Position numbers and translations under genes: made by a program | Notes under the pieces: model-generated | Told to the model about the DNA's origin: nothing | Seen by the model: the letters and a program-made list of their open reading frames with translations, nothing else | Database searches by the model: none | Shown: positions 26,564 to 34,693 of the stretch, piece after piece | How positions within the stretch are numbered: the stretch's first letter is position 1 | How the letters are laid out: each line of letters begins with the position of its first letter | Source: Actinopolymorpha alba DSM 45243 | GTDB taxonomy: Bacteria > Actinomycetota > Actinomycetes > Propionibacteriales > Actinopolymorphaceae | DNA: 53,189 nt | Direction of reading: 5' to 3' | Assembly: GCF_000373925.1 (NCBI RefSeq) | Contig: NZ_KB892756.1 | Coordinates: 40,843-94,031 of the forward strand

Positions 26564-26715
26564 CGCGCCCATCGATCTCGGGCCGGCCGCAGACTTGACA
26601 CAGCCGGCGGCGTTCCGGATCCGTTCGACCGTACGTACGACATGTGTGGTTCCGGCCCCGGGCTTCGCCCGCCTGGGCCCACCCACACCTCACGACCTCT
26701 GGGAGACGTTCCATC

Positions 26716-28704
26716 TTGCTTCACCTGCTCGCCCGTCGACGGTCGCTGATCGCTGTGTTGGCGGGGCTCCTCGCGAGTTACGCCGCGCTCGTCGTGACCG
26801 CGATCCTCGCCCGCCCGCTCGCGTTCGCGGCGGCGTTGCTGGTCGCGTCAGCCATCGACATCGTGGTCGAACGCAGGTTCCGTCCGGTCGTGGCGCTGCT
26901 GCGCCGGGCGCAGTTCGGCATCTCCCACCGTGCGTTCGTGCAGGTCTTTCTGTTCCTGCTGCTGGTCGCGATCACCGACGCCAACCGCGCGATGAGCCGC
27001 TTCGAGCTGCTCCTGATCACGCTGGTCGCGCTCACTGTGCCGGTCTGCCGGATCGGGTACCTCGGCCTGCTCACCCTGGTCCGGCGGCGGATGCTGCCGC
27101 CGGTGGAGGTGCGCAACCTCGACCTGCCGGCGGAGTTCCACACTGCCCGGCTGCCGAAGGTGCTGACCGATGATCCGACGCCGCGACTCATGGCGCTGGG
27201 TCTGCTGCCGGTGCTCGCCGGTGCGCTGAGCGTGTGGTACGGCCCGTTCTGGCTGTTCGGCGTGAGCGTTGCGGCGTACACCCTGATAGTGGTCGGCGCG
27301 GGCGTGTTCCTGTTACTCCAGCTGGTGCGGTTGGGCCGGCGGCCTGACCGGCAACGCTGGCTTGACGGTGTGAGCGCCGCGTTGCGCGCACATCATCCCG
27401 AGGTCGTTCTGTACTTCAGCGGCTCGGCCAACTCCGTCTACCAGGCCGAGATGTGGCTTCGGACGCTGGAGAAGATGCCGCACACCTGCGTAGTAGTGGT
27501 CCGGGGACGGCACGCGATCCGGGGCCTCGGACGCACCGAGCTCCCGATCGTCTGCATCCCGAGTGCCGTCGACCTGATGAACTTCGCGCTGCCCGACGCG
27601 CGGATCGCGTTGTACGTCGCCAACGTCGGCAACAACATCCACCTCCTGCGCGAGCCCCGGGTCAAGCACGTCTTCATCGGGCACGGGGACAGCGACAAGG
27701 TGGCGAGCTTCAACCCGTTCAGCAAGGTCTACGACCAGATCTGGGTGGCGGGACCCGCGGGGCGCGAGCGGTACTCCCGGGCCCAGGTAGGCGTCCGCGA
27801 CGAGGACATCGTGGAGGTGGGCCGGCCGCAGCTCGACATGGTCGAACGCCGGACCGAACCACTCCCCACCCCAACGCCCCAGCGCCCCCTGAGCGTCCTC
27901 TACCTGCCCACCTGGGAGGGCTGGACCGACGACGACTTCCAGACGTCGTTGACGGTGATGGGTCCCGCGCTGGTCGACCGGCTGCTCCGGTCACCGATCC
28001 CGGTGCGGCTCATCTACAAGCCGCACCCGCTGACCGGTACCCGCGACCCACGGGCGGCCGCTGCCGACCGGGAGATCCGGCAGATGATAGCGGCGGCCCA
28101 GGAGGAACTCGAGCCGATCCACCCCGAAACGGAAGGCCAGCTCGATCGGATCGCCCGCCGGCTGGCGCGGCGCGACCTGTCTGTTGCCGAGGCCGAGCGT
28201 CTCCAGGCCGAATGGCACTCCGTCTACTGGAACGCCTACGCGGGTCGGCATGTCACCGTTCGCGGGCGGCTCCCGATGATCTTCGACTGCTACAACGTCG
28301 CCGACCTGATGATCGCGGACGTGTCGAGTGTCGTCTCCGACTTCCTCGCCAGCGGCCGCCCCTGTGTTGTCGCCAATCCGAAAGGGCTGGACGAGGGGGA
28401 GTTCCGGACGACCTTCCCGAGCACCCGGTCGGCGTACCTCCTCAACCCCGACACCGACGTCGACGTCCTGCTGGCGACGATCACCGGAGCCGACCCGCTG
28501 GCGTCCGCCCGGCTCGAGGCGCGGGCGTACCTTCTCGGGCCCGACACGCCTCCGGCGCAGGAGCGTTGGAACGCCGCGACGGACGCGCTCCTCGCGGCGG
28601 CTGACCTCGAATGGGATGGCGAGCACGGCGCGGGTCCGGCCCTGGAGATGCCGGCCGTCCTCGCCGAGGCCGTTGACGGCGGCCAGACCGGTGCTCCCGC
28701 GTAG
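26716..28704 (+). CDS. Membrane-anchored CDP-ribitol/CDP-glycerol phosphotransferase (TagF/TarL-like) 2
   Basis: Paralogue of the preceding gene, about 662 residues. N-terminal membrane helices (about 8-60 and 70-115, plus a pair near 155-195) precede the Glyphos_transf domain with VVLYFSGSANSVYQ, KHVFIGHGDSDKVA, VEVGRPQLDM, VLYLPTWEGWTDD, IYKPHPLTGTRDP and ADVSSVVSDFLASGRP. All likely active-site stretches are intact. TTG 26716 is preferred because GGGAGA precedes it; the frame extends to GTG 26644. Two such enzymes in tandem suggest a division such as primer and polymerase, as TarK/TarL or TagB/TagF do. The hairpin-rich stretch after it may end the transcript. Confidence 0.82.
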   Translation: MLHLLARRRSLIAVLAGLLASYAALVVTAILARPLAFAAALLVASAIDIVVERRFRPVVALLRRAQFGISHRAFVQVFLFLLLVAITDANRAMSRFELLLITLVALTVPVCRIGYLGLLTLVRRRMLPPVEVRNLDLPAEFHTARLPKVLTDDPTPRLMALGLLPVLAGALSVWYGPFWLFGVSVAAYTLIVVGAGVFLLLQLVRLGRRPDRQRWLDGVSAALRAHHPEVVLYFSGSANSVYQAEMWLRTLEKMPHTCVVVVRGRHAIRGLGRTELPIVCIPSAVDLMNFALPDARIALYVANVGNNIHLLREPRVKHVFIGHGDSDKVASFNPFSKVYDQIWVAGPAGRERYSRAQVGVRDEDIVEVGRPQLDMVERRTEPLPTPTPQRPLSVLYLPTWEGWTDDDFQTSLTVMGPALVDRLLRSPIPVRLIYKPHPLTGTRDPRAAAADREIRQMIAAAQEELEPIHPETEGQLDRIARRLARRDLSVAEAERLQAEWHSVYWNAYAGRHVTVRGRLPMIFDCYNVADLMIADVSSVVSDFLASGRPCVVANPKGLDEGEFRTTFPSTRSAYLLNPDTDVDVLLATITGADPLASARLEARAYLLGPDTPPAQERWNAATDALLAAADLEWDGEHGAGPALEMPAVLAEAVDGGQTGAPA

Positions 28705-28721
28705 GGCGTAATGGCCCGAGC

Positions 28722-28775
28722 GGTAGGCCCTCGTAGGGCGTGTCCGGTAGATCAGGCTTTCCCGTGGGGCCTACC
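28722..28775. terminator. Hairpin after the TagF-like gene
   Basis: GGTAGGCCC (28722-28730) and GGGCCTACC (28767-28775) are perfect 9-bp arms starting 18 bases after the stop codon. The loop is long (36 bases), so a terminator role is only plausible. Confidence 0.4.
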
Positions 28776-28776
28776 C

Positions 28777-28810
28777 CCCGTAATGACCACGTATACGTGG
28801 TCATTACGGG
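28777..28810. repeat. 34-bp perfect palindrome without loop
   Basis: CCCGTAATGACCACGTA (28777-28793) is followed directly by its exact reverse complement to 28810. A loopless perfect dyad is unusual for a terminator and could be a protein-binding site or a dispersed palindrome. Confidence 0.85.
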
Positions 28811-28867
28811 CTTCACATGGCGTGGATGCCATGCAAAGCAGGTACCAGCCCTGTGAGGTACCCGGCA

Positions 28868-28916
28868 GGGTGTACACAATGTGAGACAACCCTCTGGCTT
28901 GATCAGAGTGTGGGAC
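28868..28916. repeat. TGTGAGAC / TTGATCA module, copy 1
   Basis: The 21 bases 28868-28888 (GGGTGTACACAATGTGAG plus three) recur exactly as reverse complement at 53103-53123. Within the module TGTGAGAC (28880-28887), TTGATCA (28899-28905) and TGTGGGAC (28909-28916) follow in the same order as at 36757-36790. Confidence 0.7.
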
Positions 28917-29050
28917 GAGGCTCGAGCGGGTCCCGGCTCACACCACCGATCAGCCACCTCGCAAAGCGCGAGGCCGCGAACCTGTGACAGTTCGGGAGGG
29001 TTATTCAAAACCCTCGCCTTGGGCGACTGTTCTTCTGGATCCGGTCGAGT

Positions 29051-29126
29051 GAATTTGATCAACGGCGGCCGAACCAGACGCCCGCAGCGGCGAAACGCCC
29101 AAGCCGGCACCATTGATCAACTTCGC
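29051..29126. repeat. TTGATCA-ended palindromic element, copy 2
   Basis: TTTGATCAACGGCGGC on the left and GCCGGCACCATTGATCAA on the right pair imperfectly; the element ends CTTCGC as does the one at 10820-10896. The interiors differ, so the ends are the shared part. Confidence 0.6.
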
Positions 29127-29183
29127 GGATGCGGGGGCAACGGCGAGGAGGAGTTCTCGTCGCCAGGTGCTCAATCGAGCAAG

Positions 29184-29229
29184 GCAGTGGAGCATTTCCC
29201 CATGCGAAGTACCGACAAGGCTCCACTGC
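29184..29229. repeat. GCAGTGGAGC hairpin, copy 1
   Basis: Perfect 10-bp arms GCAGTGGAGC and GCTCCACTGC enclose 26 bases. A 46-base element of the same length begins with the same 15 bases at 36687. Confidence 0.75.
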
Positions 29230-29425
29230 TCAACGCCCGCGCCCCGCGGCGGCCGGTTGTCTCACGAACCGGATCCCTAAACGCAGTCGTTGCTAACGGA
29301 TCGATAACGGCGGCCCCACCGCGACAACCTGCCGACCCGCCGCGCACGTTTCACTGAGCAACTGGAGGGGATGCTCCTCCGCACGCGAACGACAGTATGC
29401 GTGCGCTACGTCGCGGGGGGATTTC

Positions 29426-31447
29426 ATGATCAAGGTCAGTGTCGTCGTGCCCGTTTACAACCCTGGCCATTACATCGCTCCATGCATCGAGTCGCTTCTG
29501 CGCCAGAGTCTCCCGCCCGAGGAATACGAGGTCATCTTCGTCGACGACGGGTCGACGGACGATACGCCGGAACTCCTTGACAAGCTTGCCGCCGAACACC
29601 CCCATGTCCGCGTGCATCACCAGGAGAATTCTGGCTGGCCGGGCAAGCCAAGGAATGTCGGCGTCGAGATGGCGCATGGCGAGTACGTGCAGTTCGTCGA
29701 CCAGGACGACGAACTCGGCGCCGAAGCACTGGAACGGTTGTACGCGCTCGCGTCCCGTAACGGGTCTGACGTCGTACTCGGCAAGGTGGGCGGCACGATG
29801 GCCGGGCCCAGCAATGTCTTCCGGCAGACGGTCGAGCGGTGCACGGTCGAGAATGCTGCGCTCATTGAGAGTGTGAGTCCGCACAAGATGTTCAGGCGGG
29901 CGTTCCTCCTCGACAACTCCATCAGATTCCCCGAGGGCAAGCGCCGCCTCGAAGACCAGTTGTTCATGGTGGAGGCGTATCTCAAAGCCAGGATCGTCTC
30001 CATTCTCGGCGATTATGTCTGCTATTACTGGCAGCGGCGCGACGATGGCGGCAACAACAGCGGAAGCCGCACCGCGCTGCGCAGCTATTACGACAATCTC
30101 CGCGAGGTTCTCGACGCGGTGGAGGTCGATACCCAGCCCGGTGAGCTGCGCAACAAGCTCCTGCGGAGGTTCTTCCGGGTGGAGATGATGATGCGGCTTC
30201 GGGAGCCTCGCCTCCTGCGCTATTCCGAGGGCTATCGCAACGAGGGCTACAAGGTCGTGAAGGAACTCGCGGCCGAGCGGTTCTCCTCGGGTGAGGTCGT
30301 CGCCGGACTCTCACCGATCATGCGCCTGCGGGCGACACTGCTCGAACGCGACCGGCTCGACGGTCTGATGGAGTTGGCGCGCCGGTGCGAGAACGTCCGG
30401 GGCTTCGCCACCGTGGACGACCTGCGGTGGTACGACGGCGCGCTGTGTGCAGATGTCCGCACCGGCCTGCTGCACGCCGACGGCTCCCCGGTCGTGGTCA
30501 CCGAGCGGGACGGCCGGTTCTTTCTCGACCAGACCCTGGTGGCCGGGCTTCCGACCGTGGATGGCTGGGATGTCGGCGATCCGCGCGAGCATGCCGAGGC
30601 GGAGGTCCGCGTCCACCACCGCGACAGCAACACCTGGTGGTTCGCACCGGTGACGCTCCGGCCGATCCTGGTTCCGGTGGGCGGCGGTCCGCAGCCGACG
30701 TACCACGTGGTCCTCTCCGGCACCGTGCCGCTCGACCCGCGCACCCTGGCCGGCGGTGGCGCCCTCGAGCCCGGCCGCTACGAAGCATGGATGTCGGTCC
30801 AGACTCTTGGCCTCGGTCGATCGGTGCGCCTCGCCATCGAGGGCGGCGCCCGTTGGGATGGAGCGCTCGTCCCGGCGGTCGTGGGCGATCCCGCGCGGAT
30901 CGTCGTTCCGCACCGCACGATGCCGCTCGGCCAACTGGCCCTCGAGGTCGACGAACGCCACCAGACCCTGGCCGGCGAACTCGCCACCCGCGGGATCGGC
31001 CAGCTCCAGGCGCGCGGATCGCAACTCCACCTTGCGGTTCCGATCCAGGCGGCTCCCGGGACCGCCGCCCGCGAGGTCGAGGTGGTGGTCGGCAAGTCGG
31101 GCTCGGCGCGCACGCTGCCCGCGCGGATCCAACCCGCTCAGGACGCGGTCCTGGCGTTCAACGACGTCACGACCCTGCCACCCGGACGGCACCCGCTGTC
31201 GCTGCGTACCGACACGTCCGGCCGGCAACGGGCGATCCCGATCGGGACCGCCATCGTGCGCGGCGGGCGGATCGTCGGGGTGCGCAGCATCACCTATCGC
31301 GCGATCCCGCGCCGGGTTATCGCGCGGGTCGCCACCGACCCGTGGCTGCACAAGCAGGCGTTCCGGGCGATCGCCGCGCTGCCGACGGGGCCGGCCGAAC
31401 GCGCACGCACGTTCGTACGCCGGCTCGCCCGCTGGTCGACCCGCTGA
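29426..31447 (+). CDS. GT2 glycosyltransferase with C-terminal beta domains (paralogue 2)
   Basis: The 673-residue protein is closely related to the one at 20613-22682. The GT-A domain is intact: VSVVVPVYNPGHY, FVDDGSTDDTP, HQENSGWPGKPRNVG, the DXD-type FVDQDDELG and the acidic RRLEDQLF. Residues about 320-640 form two beta modules (the second with VPHRTMPLGQLALEVDE), and the basic C-terminal end may lie on the membrane. It probably transfers a sugar to the polymer made by the upstream enzymes. ATG 29426 follows GGGGGG. The related gene at 31509 starts 61 bases after its stop, so the pair is likely one transcript derived from tandem duplication. Confidence 0.82.
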   Translation: MIKVSVVVPVYNPGHYIAPCIESLLRQSLPPEEYEVIFVDDGSTDDTPELLDKLAAEHPHVRVHHQENSGWPGKPRNVGVEMAHGEYVQFVDQDDELGAEALERLYALASRNGSDVVLGKVGGTMAGPSNVFRQTVERCTVENAALIESVSPHKMFRRAFLLDNSIRFPEGKRRLEDQLFMVEAYLKARIVSILGDYVCYYWQRRDDGGNNSGSRTALRSYYDNLREVLDAVEVDTQPGELRNKLLRRFFRVEMMMRLREPRLLRYSEGYRNEGYKVVKELAAERFSSGEVVAGLSPIMRLRATLLERDRLDGLMELARRCENVRGFATVDDLRWYDGALCADVRTGLLHADGSPVVVTERDGRFFLDQTLVAGLPTVDGWDVGDPREHAEAEVRVHHRDSNTWWFAPVTLRPILVPVGGGPQPTYHVVLSGTVPLDPRTLAGGGALEPGRYEAWMSVQTLGLGRSVRLAIEGGARWDGALVPAVVGDPARIVVPHRTMPLGQLALEVDERHQTLAGELATRGIGQLQARGSQLHLAVPIQAAPGTAAREVEVVVGKSGSARTLPARIQPAQDAVLAFNDVTTLPPGRHPLSLRTDTSGRQRAIPIGTAIVRGGRIVGVRSITYRAIPRRVIARVATDPWLHKQAFRAIAALPTGPAERARTFVRRLARWSTR

Positions 31448-31508
31448 GCTTCGCGTCGCGGCCGGTACCCTTGCGGATCGCGGTGTGGTTCACGACCAGG
31501 GGGAGTCG

Positions 31509-33500
31509 ATGAAGGTCAGCGTCGTCGTCCCGCTGGTTGGGAGCGCTGGCCGGTCAGCAGTCGAACGCCTTCAGCGGTGTGTCGAATCCCTGCTCCGCCA
31601 GAGCATGCCTCCGCAAGACTACGAGTTCCTGGTCGTCGCGCCGGCTGGCATGAATGCCCCGCCGGCCCACCTTCCCCGGTTGTCCGGGGACGGTTCCCGG
31701 GTACGCATCCACCAGGTGAGCGACGCCTCGGACGCGGGAGCGCTGCGCAATGCCGGGTTGGCGCTGGCGGGTGGCGAGTACGTGCTGTTCGTCGATCCCG
31801 GCACCGAACTCGGTCGGGAGGCGCTCGCGCGCATGCACGCGCTGGCGGTGCGGAACGGCTCCGATGTCGTGCTGGGCAAGGCGTCCGGGCCGTTGCCCGG
31901 GTACGACGGACTCTTCCGGCGTACCCTCGAGCGCTGCGACGTCGAGGACGCTCCGCTGTTCGACGCTCTGGACGCAGGCCACCTGTTCCGGCGTTCGTTC
32001 CTGATGGACGCGGAGATCCGGTTCGTCGAGGGGCATCCGCTGGCGGATCAGCTCGTCATGGCCCAGGCCTACCTCACGGCCAAGACGGTGACGGTGCTGA
32101 GCGACTACCCCTGCTACGTCCGGGCGCCCGGGGACGGCGAGCCGGCCGGCTCCGACGCGTGGGCCGAGCGGCCGCTCGCGTACGTCACCGGCCTGCGCGA
32201 CCTGCTCGACACGCTCGTCGCTGGTACCGAACCAGGTGACCTGCGCGACCGGCTGCTGGGGTGGGTCCTACGGACGGAGATCCTCGACCGGCTGAGCGAG
32301 CCGGGTTTGCTGTCGTTGCCCGAGCCGCGCCGCGAGGAGTTCTTCCACGCCGTACGCGCGCTCGCGGCCGACCACATCCCGGCCCGTCTTCATCCGGGGC
32401 TGTCCCCGACCCACAGGCTCCGGGCGGCGCTGCTCGAGCGGGGGCGGTTGGACGCGCTGGTGGAGTTCGCGCGCCGGTGTCGCGGCATCAAGTCCCAGGC
32501 CCGGCTGGCTGGCCTGCGGTGGGAGGACGGCCGGCTCTGCGCTGACGTCCGCCTGGAGATCGTGCATACCGACGGTTCCCCGGTCGTGGTGGTGGAACGC
32601 GACGGACGGTTCCATCTGGATCCGGCGCTGGTGGCAGAGCTTCCCGGCGGGCCGGTGGACGAGGGTGACGTCTGGGAGGTGGGCGACCCACTGGCTGGTA
32701 CGGCGGCCGAGGCGATGGTGCGCGACCGGGACGCGGACGTGTGGTGGCCCGTGCCGGCGCGGCTGCTGGCTTCCGTCGAGCCCGTCGATGGGACGCCGGT
32801 CGATGCGGCGCCCATCGATGCGGCGCGTGAGCGGCGTCTTCGGGTTGTGCTGGCGGGGACGCTCGCGTTCGACCCGCGCACGCTGGCCTGCGGTGCGCCG
32901 GTCGGCCGTGGCGTGTACGACGTCTCGGTGAGCATGACCGCGCTCGGCTTCACCCGCCGACCGCGCCTTGGCGGGGACCGGACGCCGACCACCCAGGCGT
33001 CACCGGCCATCGTGGGCGGTCGGGCCGTCTTCGTACAGCCGTACTGGTCGCGCCCCGGCGGCCACCTGAGCCTGGACGTCGAGGAGCGGTTCAGGACCCT
33101 CGGCCGCGAACTCGCCACCCGTGGGGTGGGATCGGCACGTGGCCGCGACGGACGGGTCCGCCTGCTACTGCCCGTGGTCGCCGGCCCGGACGCCGCGGTC
33201 AGGGATGTCGAGGTCATGCTCGGCCGTGGGCCGGCGGCATCCCGCGTGCCCGCGCGGATCGAGCCGGGCGTCGATGGAGTCCTGTTGTCGTTCGGCGATG
33301 GCATCGGGCTCCCCAACGGGCACTATCCGCTGACGCTCCACATCGATCCGTCCGACCAGCGGCCGGCGGTGCCGATCGCGACGGCGACTGTCCGGTCGGG
33401 GCGGATCGCGCGGGTTCGTGGTACGCCATACGCCCAGACGCCACGCCGCGGCATCGCGAGGCTGCGCGGCTCCTGGATGCCCCGCCAGACCCTTCAGTGA
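31509..33500 (+). CDS. Degenerate GT2-like protein (paralogue 3), donor-site motifs lost
   Basis: The 663-residue protein aligns with the preceding one along its length, including LCADVRLEIVHTDGSPVVV and the C-terminal modules. Its GT-A domain has lost key residues. The nucleotide loop VDDGSTD is replaced by VVAPAGMNA, the metal site DQDD by DPGT (FVDPGTELG), HQENSGWPGKPRN by HQVSDASDAGALRN, and the catalytic-type RLEDQLF by PLADQLV. It keeps a full open frame, a GGGGAG ribosome site before ATG 31509, and normal codon use. It is therefore not an obvious pseudogene; a structural or regulatory partner of paralogue 2 is likelier. A changed donor specificity is the alternative. Confidence 0.8.
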   Translation: MKVSVVVPLVGSAGRSAVERLQRCVESLLRQSMPPQDYEFLVVAPAGMNAPPAHLPRLSGDGSRVRIHQVSDASDAGALRNAGLALAGGEYVLFVDPGTELGREALARMHALAVRNGSDVVLGKASGPLPGYDGLFRRTLERCDVEDAPLFDALDAGHLFRRSFLMDAEIRFVEGHPLADQLVMAQAYLTAKTVTVLSDYPCYVRAPGDGEPAGSDAWAERPLAYVTGLRDLLDTLVAGTEPGDLRDRLLGWVLRTEILDRLSEPGLLSLPEPRREEFFHAVRALAADHIPARLHPGLSPTHRLRAALLERGRLDALVEFARRCRGIKSQARLAGLRWEDGRLCADVRLEIVHTDGSPVVVVERDGRFHLDPALVAELPGGPVDEGDVWEVGDPLAGTAAEAMVRDRDADVWWPVPARLLASVEPVDGTPVDAAPIDAARERRLRVVLAGTLAFDPRTLACGAPVGRGVYDVSVSMTALGFTRRPRLGGDRTPTTQASPAIVGGRAVFVQPYWSRPGGHLSLDVEERFRTLGRELATRGVGSARGRDGRVRLLLPVVAGPDAAVRDVEVMLGRGPAASRVPARIEPGVDGVLLSFGDGIGLPNGHYPLTLHIDPSDQRPAVPIATATVRSGRIARVRGTPYAQTPRRGIARLRGSWMPRQTLQ

Positions 33501-33566
33501 TCATGATCATGAGGGTTTTCGGGACGTATAGCCCTTTCTGGCTTCATGATCACGAACATGATCACC
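33497..33566. repeat. GATCATGATCATGA inverted repeat, possible terminator
   Basis: GTGATCATGATCATGA, overlapping the stop codon of the GT2-like gene, is mirrored by TTCATGATCAC and CATGATCACC at the right end. A GGG...GCCC stem lies between. The overlap with the stop codon suits a terminator; the repeated TGATCATG is unusual. Confidence 0.5.
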
Positions 33567-33748
33567 GGGTCTGGCCGGCCCACAGGGAAGCCCCGCGGGG
33601 ACTCGTACAACTACTCCGCGCCAACCCGCGTCGCGGTGTCGGACGGATCCGTCGGTGGCCCGGATTACAGTCGTACGAGACGGCCCGGCAGGGTCGGCCC
33701 AGACCCGCTGGCAGCTGTCCGGGAGCGTGATACCTCCGGGAGGTGGCG

Positions 33749-34672
33749 GTGGGAGCGCTGATCGAGGCCCGCGGCCTGACCAAGCGGTTCGACTCGTTCG
33801 TCGCGGTCGCTGGCATCGACGTCGACGTCTTCCGGGGAGAGGTCTTCGGTTTTCTCGGTCCCAACGGCGCCGGCAAGAGTTCGACGATGCGGATGATCGG
33901 CTGCGTGTCGCCCGTCTCGAGCGGCACGCTGCGCGTCCTTGGCATGGACCCAGCCGTCGACGGACCCAGGATCCGGGCCCGGCTCGGCGTCTGCCCGCAG
34001 GAGAACTGGCTCGACGAGGAGCTCACAGTCCGCGAGAACCTCCTCATCTACGGCAGGTACTTCGGGCTGCCCAGGCGTACTCTCGCCGACCGCGCGGCGG
34101 AGCTCCTCGCCTTCGTCCAGCTCACCGACAAGGCCGACGCCCAGGTGGCCGACCTCTCCGGCGGCATGAAGCGCCGCCTCACGATCGCCCGGGCGCTGGT
34201 CAACGAGCCCGAGATCATGCTGCTCGACGAGCCCACCACCGGGCTCGATCCGCAGGCCCGGCACCTGGTCTGGGACCGCCTGATCCAGCTCAGGCAGGAG
34301 GGGGTGACCCTCGTCCTCACCACCCACTACATGGACGAGGCGGAGCAGCTTTGCGACCGGCTGGTGGTCATGGACGGCGGCACCATCGTGGCCGAGGGTT
34401 CGCCGCTCGACCTGATCCGCGCCCACGCCACCCGGGAGGTGGTGGAGTTGAGGTTCGTGGCGGGCCGTCAACAGGCGCTCGCGGCCGAGGTGGCCGACCT
34501 CGCCGACCGGGTCGAGGTGCTGCCCGACCGGGTCCTTCTCTACACCCAGGACGGTGACGCGGCGGCGAACGCCGTGCATCAACGGGGTCTGTCACCACCG
34601 GGCATCCTCGTCAGGCGGAGCAGCCTCGAAGACGTCTTCCTCCGGTTGACGGGCCGCACCCTCGTCGACTGA
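33749..34672 (+). CDS. ABC exporter ATPase (NodI/DrrA type)
   Basis: An ATPase of about 307 residues with Walker A GPNGAGKSS (about residues 39-47), Q-loop VCPQENWLD, signature LSGGMKRR, Walker B IMLLDEP and the H-loop TTHYMDEAEQL. A C-terminal extension of about 80 residues ends in SSLEDVFLRLTG, as in exporters of the NodI/DrrA group. GTG 33749 is preferred because GGGAGG lies five bases upstream; GTG 33743 is in frame too. Two ABC-2 permease genes follow. NodI-type systems export lipid-linked oligosaccharides, so export of the locus product is possible, but TagH, the usual teichoic-acid ATPase, is a different subgroup. Confidence 0.88.
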   Translation: MGALIEARGLTKRFDSFVAVAGIDVDVFRGEVFGFLGPNGAGKSSTMRMIGCVSPVSSGTLRVLGMDPAVDGPRIRARLGVCPQENWLDEELTVRENLLIYGRYFGLPRRTLADRAAELLAFVQLTDKADAQVADLSGGMKRRLTIARALVNEPEIMLLDEPTTGLDPQARHLVWDRLIQLRQEGVTLVLTTHYMDEAEQLCDRLVVMDGGTIVAEGSPLDLIRAHATREVVELRFVAGRQQALAAEVADLADRVEVLPDRVLLYTQDGDAAANAVHQRGLSPPGILVRRSSLEDVFLRLTGRTLVD

Positions 34673-34693
34673 CGTGTTCTCCGGAGCGGCCGC

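Larger units (their letters stand above)
28705..29425. other. Gene-free 721-base stretch with many palindromes
   Basis: No gene is supported. From left to right: GGTAGGCCC/GGGCCTACC arms (28722-28775), a 34-bp perfect palindrome (28777-28810), CATGGC/GCCATG (28816-28833), a TGTGAGAC/TTGATCA module (28868-28916), a GAGGGTT/AACCCTC stem (about 28996-29020), a TTGATCA-ended element (29051-29126) and a GCAGTGGAGC hairpin (29184-29229). The next gene's promoter should lie in the last 200 bases. Confidence 0.65.

Noticed and set aside
30756-31508. N-terminal extension of the third GT2-like protein
   Set aside because: It overlaps the end of paralogue 2 in another frame. The family start MKVSVVVP at 31509 has a good ribosome site.
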